Shown: in pieces, positions 1 to 6,227 of the stretch
Position numbering within the stretch: the first letter of the stretch is position 1
Layout of the letters: each line of letters starts with the position of its first letter
Assembly: GCA_013213915.1 (NCBI GenBank)
Contig: JABSRK010000117.1
Location: 1 to 9,755, forward strand
DNA length: 9,755 bases
Reading direction: 5' to 3'
Source of the DNA: Planctomycetota bacterium
Lineage (GTDB): Bacteria; Planctomycetota; GCA-002687715
Position numbers and translations under genes: made by a program
Notes under the pieces: generated by a model
What the model was told of the DNA's origin: nothing
Database searches by the model: none
The model's input: only the letters and a program-made list of their open reading frames with translations

Positions 1-587
1 TCGACACGGATCAACCTGGGTTCACGAGCGGCAAGAAGGAGAACAAGACCGGGATCCGCGCGTCGGAGACGGTCCAGTTGTTTCTCGAAGACGTACGCGT
101 GCCGGCGGACAACCTCCTCGGCGAGCTCAATCGCGGCTTCAACTACGCGCTCGAGACCCTGAACGGAGGACGCATCGGCATCGCCACGCAGGCCGTGGGG
201 ATCGCGCAAGGAGCGTTGGACGCGGCGGTCGCGCACTTCGACGGCAAGGTCGCGGAGAAGGGCTCCGTGTTTTCGAGCCAGGACGTGGACTTTCGATTCG
301 CCGACATGGCCACCCGTATCGAAGCGTCGCGTCTCCTCGTGTGGCGTGCGGCCCAGCTGCGGGACAGGAACGAGCCACACGTTCGTGAGGCGAGCATGGC
401 CAAGCTGGTGGCGTCCCGGTCATCGAATGAGGTGTGTCGTGAGGCCGTCTCGCTCCTTGGCCCCGCCGGCCAGGTGGGGGATTGCGAGCGGATGCTGCGC
501 GACGCCCGCGTGACCGAGATCTACGAGGGTACGACGGAGATTCAGAGGCTGGTGGTCTCCCGCGCTCTCAAGACGGGGAGATCGTGA
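1..587 (+). CDS. acyl-CoA dehydrogenase, C-terminal part (5' end outside the window)
   Basis: Flavoprotein that oxidises an acyl-CoA to the trans-2-enoyl-CoA and passes electrons to an electron-transfer flavoprotein. The reading frame is open from the first bases (codons begin at position 3) to the TGA at 585-587, so about 194 C-terminal residues are seen of a usual 380. Family signs are the GKKENKTGIRAS loop, the FLEDVRVP segment, the GGRIGIATQAVGIAQGALDAAV helix, and near the end EIYEGTTEIQR, whose Glu is the usual catalytic base of short/medium-chain members. Oddity: where relatives have an ERKQFGxP-type FAD-contact motif, this protein has a same-length but unrelated segment (codons 225-308), with Lys in the place of the usual Arg. 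It is first in the visible operon and ends 4 bases before meaB. Substrate is unknown; context suggests short or branched acyl-CoA. Confidence 0.93.
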   Translation, partial: DTDQPGFTSGKKENKTGIRASETVQLFLEDVRVPADNLLGELNRGFNYALETLNGGRIGIATQAVGIAQGALDAAVAHFDGKVAEKGSVFSSQDVDFRFADMATRIEASRLLVWRAAQLRDRNEPHVREASMAKLVASRSSNEVCREAVSLLGPAGQVGDCERMLRDARVTEIYEGTTEIQRLVVSRALKTGRS

Positions 588-591
588 GGCC

Positions 592-1545
592 ATGGGCACG
601 CCCGGCCACGACTCCGACCTGCTCCAGCCGTTGCTCGATGGTGACCGACGCGCCCTCGCCCGTTCGTTGACGCTCGTGGAGAGTCGCGGACCCGGCTTCC
701 GCAACCTCCTCCGCGGTATCGCGCCACGCCTGGGGCGCGCCCACCGCGTCGGCGTTACGGGGGCGCCGGGCGTCGGCAAGAGTTCGCTGGTCGCGGCGCT
801 GGTCGCCACGGCGCGCAACAACGGCATGAGCATCGCCGTGCTCGCAGTGGACCCGACGTCGCCGTTCACCGGTGGCGCTCTGCTCGGAGACCGTGTTCGC
901 ATGACGGACCATGTCGGCGACGAAGGAGTCTTCGTACGGAGCATGGCGTCTCGCGGCGCGCTCGGCGGTCTCAGCACGGCCACCGGCGATGCCCTCGACG
1001 TTCTCGACGCGGCGGGCTTCGACCTGATCCTCACGGAGACGGTGGGCGCTGGTCAGGTGGATGTTGAGGTCGCGCACGAGTCGGAGACGACGCTGGTGCT
1101 GTTCGCTCCGGGTGCCGGTGACGCGATCCAGGCGATGAAGAGCGGACTCATGGAGGTCGCGGATCTCTGGGTGGTGAACAAGGCGGATGACGTGAGGGCA
1201 GAGAAGGTCCGCGCCGACCTGGTGGGATCGTTATCGCTGCACGAGCCACCGGATGACCTGGAAGAACGGGTCGTGCTCACATCGGCGAAGGACGGTAGCG
1301 GTGTGGGTGATTTGCTCGAGAAGCTATGCGCACGGCGCGCGGAGCTCGAGTCGTCAGGAGCACGGGGCGATCTCGCGCGCGGCCGTATCCGACGACGCCT
1401 GACGGCCGCGGCGCGCGACCTGGTTTCCGAGCGGCTGCTGGGGTCGGCGGCGGACTCGCTGATCGACGCGGTCGTGACCGGCGAGCGTTCCGTGCACGAT
1501 GCGGCGGAGGATATCCTGCGGACCGACGACGGAGGGAGATCATGA
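592..1545 (+). CDS. meaB: MeaB-type GTPase, methylmalonyl-CoA mutase chaperone
   Basis: G3E-family P-loop GTPase (MeaB/ArgK/MMAA group). The family guards and gates cobalamin loading of methylmalonyl-CoA mutase in the cytoplasm and protects it from inactivation. The 317-residue length is normal. Visible motifs: Walker A GAPGVGKS at residues 57-64, AVDPTSP at 85-91 followed by GGALLGDRVRM, the RSMASRGALGGLS stretch at about 116-128, the switch ETVGAGQ at 149-155, and the guanine-specificity motif NKAD at 196-199. The C-terminal helices fit the family's dimerisation arm. The ATG at 592 lies 4 bases after the upstream stop and has a GAGG-like ribosome site just before it. The last four bases form an ATGA overlap with the next gene, a cobalamin-binding subunit, which supports the mutase-chaperone role. 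Related GTPases serve isobutyryl-CoA and ethylmalonyl-CoA mutases, so the exact client is inferred from context. Confidence 0.95.
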   Translation: MGTPGHDSDLLQPLLDGDRRALARSLTLVESRGPGFRNLLRGIAPRLGRAHRVGVTGAPGVGKSSLVAALVATARNNGMSIAVLAVDPTSPFTGGALLGDRVRMTDHVGDEGVFVRSMASRGALGGLSTATGDALDVLDAAGFDLILTETVGAGQVDVEVAHESETTLVLFAPGAGDAIQAMKSGLMEVADLWVVNKADDVRAEKVRADLVGSLSLHEPPDDLEERVVLTSAKDGSGVGDLLEKLCARRAELESSGARGDLARGRIRRRLTAAARDLVSERLLGSAADSLIDAVVTGERSVHDAAEDILRTDDGGRS

Positions 1546-1952
1546 GCCGACCGATCCGCGTCCTGGTGGCCAAGCCGGGCCGCGATGGCCACGATCGTGG
1601 CGCCAAGGTGGTCGCCGCTGCGCTGCGGGACGCGGGCATGGAGGTGATCTATACGGGCCTCCATCAGACGCCGGAGATGATTGTCGAGGCGGCGTTGCAG
1701 GAAGACGTCGATGTGATCGGCCTCTCCGTGCACTCCGGTGCCCATCTGCCGCTCTTCCGCCGCGTGATTGAACTGGTGAACGAGAAGGGGCTGCAGAACA
1801 CTGTGCTCGTCGGTGGCGGTATCATCCCGTCCGACGACGTCCGAGCCCTCGAGTCAGAGGGCATCGGCAAGATCTTCGGACCCGGCACCCCGACCGCAGA
1901 GCTCGCTGACTGGATTCGCACCGCCGTCACGACCCGGAGAGAGGACGCATGA
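1542..1952 (+). CDS. methylmalonyl-CoA mutase small subunit, free-standing cobalamin-binding protein
   Basis: 136-residue protein that consists only of the B12-binding Rossmann domain found at the C-terminus of one-piece methylmalonyl-CoA mutases. It would hold adenosylcobalamin for a separate TIM-barrel catalytic subunit that converts (R)-methylmalonyl-CoA to succinyl-CoA. The base-off/His-on signature DGHDRG is at residues 15-20, with His17 the expected lower cobalt ligand. GLSVHSGAH, GGGIIPSDDV and IFGPGT follow in the usual order. The frame stays open upstream to 1326, but the true start is the ATG at 1542: it overlaps the meaB stop (ATGA), has a strong GGAGG at 1531-1535, and begins exactly at the domain edge. 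Split subunits of this kind are known in archaea and several bacteria. The catalytic subunit is not in the window. An isobutyryl-CoA or other acyl-CoA mutase small subunit is an alternative. Confidence 0.93.
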   Translation: MSRPIRVLVAKPGRDGHDRGAKVVAAALRDAGMEVIYTGLHQTPEMIVEAALQEDVDVIGLSVHSGAHLPLFRRVIELVNEKGLQNTVLVGGGIIPSDDVRALESEGIGKIFGPGTPTAELADWIRTAVTTRREDA

Positions 1953-3050
1953 TGGAACCCTCTCCACTCGACAGCCTGCTCACCGAAGAGCAGACCATGA
2001 TCGCGCAGGCCGTCGGCGAGTTCGCGACCGACGTCGTCATGCCGCGTCACGAAGCCCTCGACCACGCTGGAACCCATCCGGAAGACCTGTGGAACGAGTT
2101 GGCGGAGCTCGGCCTGTTCGGCGTCGCCGTGCCCGACGAGCTGGGGGGCGCGGGGGCCGGGTGTGTCGGCCAGGTGATCGTCATCGAGAAGCTCTCGCGC
2201 GCGGCCGGTGCCGTGGGGCGCGTTGGCGTGCGCCCACGGAATCGTCACCGATGCGATCGTCGCTTCTGGCGACGATCAGGCGCAGGGCCAATGGCTCGAA
2301 AGCCTGGCGTTGGGGGCTGCCCTCGGCGCTCCCGCCCTCGCGGAGGAGGACTGGGCCGTCGATTGCATCGCCGAGGGGGACGGTTCGGAGGTGATCCTCC
2401 GTGGGCACAAGACCGTCGTGCCGTTCCCGGGACGGGCAGGCTGTTACCTGGTGCGCGCGCGGCGTGGCGACGGGGAGGTCCTCGCGATGGTGGCCGGTGA
2501 CGCTGCAGGCGTATCTCACCAAGGGCCGGTGGAGGCGATCGGGCTACACGGATTCGAGTGGGGTGCGCTCGCGCTGGATGGCGCGCCCGGGCACGTTATC
2601 GGTGAAGCCGACCTCGTCGGTCGGGTGCTCGCGGTGTCGCGGATATGCGTCAGCGCGTTGCTCGTGGGGGCGGGGCGCGGGGCCCTCGACCACGCCGTGC
2701 GCTACTCCGAGGAGCGCAAGCAGTTCAAGCTCGAGCTACGCCGCTTCGCCGCGATCCAGGAGAAGCTGGCGACCGGCGACGCCCGCATCGAGGGTGCGCG
2801 GGGACTCGTGCACGGCGCGGCCCGCATGATGGACGCGGGGCAGCCTTTCGCTCACGTCGCGAGGCAGGCTCGCCATCTCGCTGCCCGCGTCGCCAACCAG
2901 GTCACGGACGACTGCGTCCAGGTGTACGGAGGCTACGGATTCAGTCGCGAGTATCCCGTCGAACGCTTCTATCGCGACGCCATGTTCTGCGGCTTCGGTG
3001 AGTATCACACGGCTGCCCTGTTCGCCGATTCGGTCGCGGCGCTAGACTGA
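1949..3050 (+). CDS. acyl-CoA dehydrogenase, divergent, reading frame broken by a +1 shift
   Basis: Second acyl-CoA dehydrogenase of the operon, in two frames. The first part starts at ATG 1949 (ATGA overlap with the preceding stop, AGAGG 5 bases upstream) and gives the N-terminal helical domain (LTEEQTMIAQAVGEFA, then LWNELAELGLFGVAVPDELGG). Homology leaves this frame near 2216 and resumes one base later, from 2217, as GALACAHGIVTDAI, running to the TGA at 3048-3050. Dropping one G from the GGGG at 2215-2218 joins them into a normal-sized 366-residue protein. In the joined numbering, ERKQF is at 255-259 and QVYGGYGFSREYPVERFYRD starts at 324. The usual TEPxAGSD loop is replaced by LAEEDWAVD. 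The YEGT catalytic motif is replaced by FGEYHT, though a Glu (codon 3000-3002, residue 351) stays in register. Uncorrected gene calling would give 1949-2500 and 2208-3050. It may be a pseudogene or a sequence error. Confidence 0.82.
2215..2218 (+). other. frameshift site in a GGGG run
   Basis: The upstream frame reads GCC GTG GGG CGC here, and conserved coding continues only if one G is removed (GTG GGC GCG TTG, giving V-G-A-L). Both halves then join without loss or gain of family sequence. This fits a one-base insertion in a homopolymer, either a sequencing or assembly error or a real mutation. The run is short and has no obvious slippery heptamer, so programmed frameshifting is less likely. 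Confidence 0.8.
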
Positions 3051-3063
3051 TAGCCGACACGTC

Positions 3064-3639
3064 ATGTCCAAGAAACGTTTCCTCATCGGTCTCACGGGCG
3101 GCTCGGGCCCGATCATGGGCGTTCGCCTGCTGGAAGAGTTGCGTGCGCGGGCTGACATCGAGACGCACCTGGTCGCATCTCCCGCTGCGATCCGGACCCT
3201 CGACATCGAGACGGACCGTTCGTGGGGGGACGTTCGGGAGCTCGCGGATCGGGTCTGGGACCACAAGGACATTGCCGCCGGTCCTGCGAGCGGCAGCTAC
3301 CCGCTGGACGCCATGGTGGTCATCCCTGCGAGCATGCACACGGCGTCCGCGATCGCCTGGGGCCTGTCGTCGAACCTCATCGTGCGCGCGGCGGATGTGT
3401 GCCTGAAGGAGCGCAAGAACCTCGTCGTCGTGCCACGGGAGACGCCCCTGCACGAAGGACACCTGGAGACCCTTGCCCGTCTCGCGCGCCTCGGAGCGTG
3501 CGTGTTGCCGCCCATGGTGGCGTTCTACCACCGGCCCGAATCCGTGGGCGACATCGTCGACTTCACCGTAGGCAAGGTGCTCGACCAGCTCGGTGTCGCC
3601 CACGACTTGTTCCGCCGCTGGGAGGGAACCGGGGAGTGA
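3064..3639 (+). CDS. ubiX: UbiX family flavin prenyltransferase
   Basis: Cytoplasmic enzyme expected to attach a dimethylallyl group to reduced FMN, making prenylated FMN, the cofactor of UbiD-type decarboxylases in ubiquinone synthesis and other pathways. At 191 residues it has normal length. Visible features: an N-terminal flavin-binding beta-strand and loop IGLTGGSG at residues 8-15 (relatives usually have GASG), a GSYPLDAMVVIPASMHT segment, NLIVRAADVCLKERK, the VPRETPL motif, and the C-terminal LPPMVAFYHRPES followed by LGVAHDLFRRW. The ATG at 3064 lies 13 bases after the preceding stop, with no strong ribosome site. It is the last gene of the acyl-CoA operon. No UbiD partner is in the window, so the decarboxylase it serves is unknown. 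Some flavoprotein decarboxylases share this fold, but PRETP and FYHRP point to UbiX proper. Confidence 0.94.
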   Translation: MSKKRFLIGLTGGSGPIMGVRLLEELRARADIETHLVASPAAIRTLDIETDRSWGDVRELADRVWDHKDIAAGPASGSYPLDAMVVIPASMHTASAIAWGLSSNLIVRAADVCLKERKNLVVVPRETPLHEGHLETLARLARLGACVLPPMVAFYHRPESVGDIVDFTVGKVLDQLGVAHDLFRRWEGTGE

Positions 3640-3646
3640 CCGCGGT

Positions 3647-3665
3647 CGTGGTGCTGTGCACCACG
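3647..3665. terminator. hairpin between convergent genes, possible two-way terminator
   Basis: A perfect 8-bp inverted repeat, CGTGGTGC (3647-3654) and GCACCACG (3658-3665), with a three-base loop. It starts 7 bases after the ubiX stop and ends 5 bases before the stop codon of the minus-strand RNase Z gene. The position suits shared termination. Neither strand has a run of T after the stem, so it is not a textbook intrinsic terminator. Confidence 0.45.
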
Positions 3666-3670
3666 CGGGC

Positions 3671-4621
3671 TCACGACACCCGGTCGTGCACCTCGATGCG
3701 CATGAGGTCGTGGGCCATCTGAAGGTCGGGGAAGACCTCGCGGCCCTCCTTCTCCATCTGACGGAACAGCTTGGGGAACTCGTAGCGGGTGCTGAAGTGG
3801 GTGGCGACGAAGTGGCGGGCGCCCGCCTCCTTCGCGACGGTGGCGGCCTGGCGGATGGTGGAGTGTTTGCGGTCCCTCGCCATCCCCTCGAATTCGTCAC
3901 CGTAGGTGGACTCGTGGAGGAGGAGGTCCGCGTCGCGCGTGAGACGCACGGCATTCTCACAGACGCCGGTGTCCGTGCAGTAGGCGATGGTGCGGCCGGG
4001 GCGCCGCTCGCCGACGAGGCCCTCCGGATCGATGACGGTTCCGTCGTCCAAGGTGATGGACTCGCCACGCAGCAGGCGCGCGCGCTCGGGACCGAACGGA
4101 ACCCCGAGGGCGTCGGCCTTTTCACCGTCGAACACGCCGGGCAGCTCCTTCTCCTCGAACCGGTAGCCCATGGCCGGGACCGTGTGGTCGAGGGGGAGGG
4201 ACGTCACCGTCCACTCCGGCGCCTCGCAGACGACACCCTCGTGTCCGGGCGCGAACTCGTGGACGTGGATCTCGAACCCGAGACGGGTCGGGCGCGGCCA
4301 GCGGGTGACGAAGTCGATGTACTTCTTCAGGGGACGCGGACCCCACAGGTGCATGGTGTATTCACGCTGGCCCAGGTTCAGGCTCGAGATCAGGCCGGCG
4401 AGCCCGAACACGTGATCGCCGTGGAGATGGCTGATGAAGATGTGGTGGAACTTCCTCCGCGGGATCTCGGCCTCGAGCATCCTGAACTGCGTCCCCTCGC
4501 CGCAGTCGAACAGGATCGTCTCGCCCTCGCGGATGAGGACGGTCGCGGACAGCCCGCGCTTTACCGTGGGTGCGGCGCTGCTGGTGCCGAGAACGACGAC
4601 CTCGATGGGTGGGCGGGCCAT
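3671..4621 (-). CDS. rnz: ribonuclease Z, tRNA 3'-processing endonuclease
   Basis: Metallo-beta-lactamase-fold zinc endonuclease that cuts 3' trailers from tRNA precursors in the cytoplasm. The 316 residues match the short bacterial form. Family marks are: N-terminal VVVLGTSSAAPT at 8-19, FDCGEGTQ at 38-45, the metal-binding SHLHGDH at 64-70, WGPRPLKKYI near 93-102 (where the tRNA-binding exosite begins), His146 in LDHTVPAMGYR, Asp217 in YCTDTG, LLHESTY at 234-240, HST at 253-255 and His275 in ATHFSTRY. All expected zinc ligands appear present. The ATG at 4619-4621 has no clear Shine-Dalgarno sequence. The gene lies downstream of, and in the same direction as, the secreted hydrolase, 167 bases away, and converges on ubiX. 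The GEGTQ and TDTG motifs with the full ligand set favour RNase Z over other metallo-beta-lactamases. Confidence 0.95.
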   Translation of the reverse strand: MARPPIEVVVLGTSSAAPTVKRGLSATVLIREGETILFDCGEGTQFRMLEAEIPRRKFHHIFISHLHGDHVFGLAGLISSLNLGQREYTMHLWGPRPLKKYIDFVTRWPRPTRLGFEIHVHEFAPGHEGVVCEAPEWTVTSLPLDHTVPAMGYRFEEKELPGVFDGEKADALGVPFGPERARLLRGESITLDDGTVIDPEGLVGERRPGRTIAYCTDTGVCENAVRLTRDADLLLHESTYGDEFEGMARDRKHSTIRQAATVAKEAGARHFVATHFSTRYEFPKLFRQMEKEGREVFPDLQMAHDLMRIEVHDRVS

Positions 4622-4633
4622 GGTGAGGTCATG

Positions 4634-4744
4634 TTATGAGCGGAACGGGCGTAGACCAGGGGGGTATGAAGCGGGGATCGCGGGCCGAGCGGCGCAGGTA
4701 CCCGTTGTGACGACCAGCACGAAAACGGTGAGAAGGCGTGTCAT
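4634..4744 (-). CDS. possible 36-residue exported peptide
   Basis: A short frame in the gap between RNase Z and the hydrolase, reading MTRLLTVFVLVVTTGTCAA and then a Pro-rich tail, ending at the TAA at 4634-4636, 12 bases before the RNase Z start. Basic residue, hydrophobic core and AA at a plausible cleavage point look like a Sec signal peptide; the Cys lacks a proper lipobox. No ribosome-binding site is visible before the ATG. It has no recognisable family. It may be chance or the decayed start of a lost exported protein gene. The remainder of the 4622-4788 gap holds nothing I recognise. Confidence 0.28.
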   Translation of the reverse strand: MTRLLTVFVLVVTTGTCAARPAIPASYPPGLRPFRS

Positions 4745-4788
4745 CACGACGTAGATGGACGGCCGGGGAGCTCCCACGACGCCCGGGC

Positions 4789-6093
4789 CTACAGCTCCGC
4801 GACCTTGGAGGGGACCCACAGCTTGGGAACGTTGGGGATCGTCGGAGAGGGCGGGTAGAACCGTTGTTGCTCAGCCTTCTGGCCGTTGACCTGGAAGGCC
4901 AGGCGGAGGGTGTTCGGCCCATCCTCGGGGAGGACCTTGGAGAGCGGGATGGCGATCTCTGCCGTCCAGCGGGAGCGGTCGCGGGTCTGGCCGTACGCCT
5001 GCAGGTCCCGCGTCGGAACTTCCTTCCAGGAGCCCTCCTCGGTTCCCTGCCACTGGAACAACGGGCGGCGCTCGGGGTTCGCTGGGCTGAACGAGATCTT
5101 GAAGGTGCGAGGGGTCGGCGCGGGAGCCTCGTCCGGCCCACCGTGCACGTACACCATGACCTCGTTCCGCCGCAGGTAGCGTTCGGGAACGTCGAAGCCG
5201 ATGACGAGATGCTTCCGATTTCGCGAGATCCGAACGGTGGCGTTCTTTCCAGCCGCCAGCGGGACCGCGATGCGGGTCGCGCCCGCCCCCTCGTCTGCCT
5301 CGAACGCGCCGTCGATGAACAGGTCCTTCGTGACCGGGACCTTCAGCTCGAGGTTGGTCACGAGCGCCGCCTGCAGCCACTCGATGATATCGGCCTCGAT
5401 AGTGGCGACGCGGCCGAACATGCGCGTCCCGTGGATGCCACGTTCCGGGATGAGGAGCATCTTCACGTCCTCCCCGGTCATGGCGGCTTTCAGGGGACGC
5501 GCACCTCGGTCAGCTTCCTCCACGGAGGAGAGGATGAGCGCCGGGCGATTACCCCAGCTCTTGGCGTGTTGGACGGATGGCACACCGAGGTACTCGATGC
5601 CGGGAGTCATCAGGACGGCGGCCGTTACGGCGTCGGGGTACACGTGCGCGGCGTGCAACGCGACCGAGCAGCCGACGCTCGCGCCCACCACCGCGAGCCG
5701 GTCTGCGGGAGCCCCGCGCTTCACCAGCAGGTCGATCCCTGCCTTCGCGTCGAGGTGCATTTTCAGGAACGGGTTGGTCTTGGGGTCGTTGGTGAGAGCC
5801 CGGGACACATCCACGGGATTGCCCTGAGCGTCCTTGCTGCTCTTGCCGTGTCCGCGCAAGTCGAGCGCGAGGACGTGGAACCTGGCGGCCGCGAGCCGGC
5901 TTTCGATCGGACGCCACGCGGTGCGGTTGCTGCGGTACATGTGCAGCAGCAGGACGCCACCGCGGGGCGCGCCCTTGGGCGCCGAGTACAGTCCGGACAG
6001 GGGTTGCCCGTCGGCGGCTTGGAGCCGAACTTCACCCTGGGCGGGCAGCGTCGCGAGGCAGAGGACGAACAGGAGTACGGTGCGGGGGACCAT
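4789..6093 (-). CDS. secreted alpha/beta hydrolase with CBM9-like C-terminal domain
   Basis: 434-residue exported protein. The frame is open to 6147, but ATG 6093 is the better start: it has GGAG 7 bases upstream and begins a signal peptide (MVPRTVLLFVLCLATLPAQG, cleavage near residue 18-20). Residues about 22-245 are an alpha/beta hydrolase: VLLLHMYRSNR (oxyanion-hole strand), LALDLRGHGKSS, the nucleophile elbow GASVG with Ser139, and the likely catalytic His221 in GIHGTRMF; an acid is probably among E192-D195. Residues about 255-413 resemble a CBM9-like or DOMON-type beta-sandwich: LFIDGAFE at the front, a LVIGFDVPE strand, WTAEIAIPLSKVLPE and a closing RLAFQVNG strand. That domain type is common in extracellular glycan-related proteins. 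Substrate is unknown; ester or peptide hydrolysis outside the cytoplasm is plausible. It is read divergently from the thiolase operon. Confidence 0.86.
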   Translation of the reverse strand: MVPRTVLLFVLCLATLPAQGEVRLQAADGQPLSGLYSAPKGAPRGGVLLLHMYRSNRTAWRPIESRLAAARFHVLALDLRGHGKSSKDAQGNPVDVSRALTNDPKTNPFLKMHLDAKAGIDLLVKRGAPADRLAVVGASVGCSVALHAAHVYPDAVTAAVLMTPGIEYLGVPSVQHAKSWGNRPALILSSVEEADRGARPLKAAMTGEDVKMLLIPERGIHGTRMFGRVATIEADIIEWLQAALVTNLELKVPVTKDLFIDGAFEADEGAGATRIAVPLAAGKNATVRISRNRKHLVIGFDVPERYLRRNEVMVYVHGGPDEAPAPTPRTFKISFSPANPERRPLFQWQGTEEGSWKEVPTRDLQAYGQTRDRSRWTAEIAIPLSKVLPEDGPNTLRLAFQVNGQKAEQQRFYPPSPTIPNVPKLWVPSKVAEL

Positions 6094-6161
6094 GCGGGAT
6101 CTCCAGGCGGGAAGACGATCGTAGCGCGACTGCGTCCGAGCACCCAATTGCAGTACGTAAG

Positions 6162-6190
6162 TCTATATCATTAAACATCTTGAGGGTCAT
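6162..6190 (-). promoter_or_regulatory. candidate sigma70-like promoter for the hydrolase
   Basis: Within the only AT-rich stretch of the divergent gap, the minus strand reads ATGACC (positions 6190-6185), a 17-base spacer, then TGATATAGA with the -10 TATAGA at 6167-6162. The TG one base before the -10 is an extended -10 element. Transcription would begin near 6155, leaving about 60 bases of leader before the ATG at 6093. This is pattern matching only; the organism's promoter consensus is unknown. Confidence 0.4.
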
Positions 6191-6199
6191 CCCGAGAGG

Positions 6200-6227
6200 T
6201 TGAGGAACGGGGTGCCGTTGTTATGGT
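6200..6227 (+). promoter_or_regulatory. weak candidate promoter for the thiolase operon
   Basis: TTGAGG at 6200-6205 and TATGGT at 6222-6227 are spaced 16 bases apart, each matching four of six sigma70 consensus positions. They lie 50-80 bases before the thiolase start. A small hairpin, GAGGG (6228-6232) with CCCTC (6236-6240), follows directly and would sit at the start of the transcript. A clear GGGAG ribosome site is at 6269-6273. The promoter assignment is tentative. Confidence 0.28.

Noticed and set aside
1053..1745. Minus-strand frame opposite meaB and the B12 subunit
   Set aside because: It is Arg/Ser/Pro-rich antisense to two well-supported genes, with no motif of its own.
2205..2225. 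Programmed ribosomal frameshifting in the second dehydrogenase
   Set aside because: Only a four-G run is present, with no classic slippery heptamer or stop-codon trigger. No family member is known to me that uses recoding here, so mutation or sequence error is simpler.
2941..4125. 394-codon minus-strand open frame spanning ubiX and part of RNase Z
   Set aside because: It crosses a gene boundary and covers ubiX in antisense. Its low-complexity Arg/Pro/Ser composition is typical of shadow frames at high GC.
3593..4639. 348-codon plus-strand open frame opposite RNase Z
   Set aside because: The minus strand carries every RNase Z motif in order. The plus frame is compositionally biased (Arg, Gly, Val, Glu) with no recognisable domain.
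4766..4788. Perfect palindromes GGGAGCTCCC (4766-4775) and GCCCGGGC (4781-4788) after the hydrolase stop
   Set aside because: They have no loop and no T-tract, and short GC palindromes are expected by chance at this composition. I do not call a terminator or operator.
6094..6147. 18-residue N-terminal extension of the hydrolase frame
   Set aside because: It would bury the signal peptide, and the ATG at 6093 has a well-placed GGAG upstream.
4738..6174. 478-codon plus-strand open frame opposite the hydrolase
   Set aside because: It is a GC-rich shadow of the minus-strand gene. It shows no family motifs, while the opposite strand encodes a signal peptide and an intact hydrolase.
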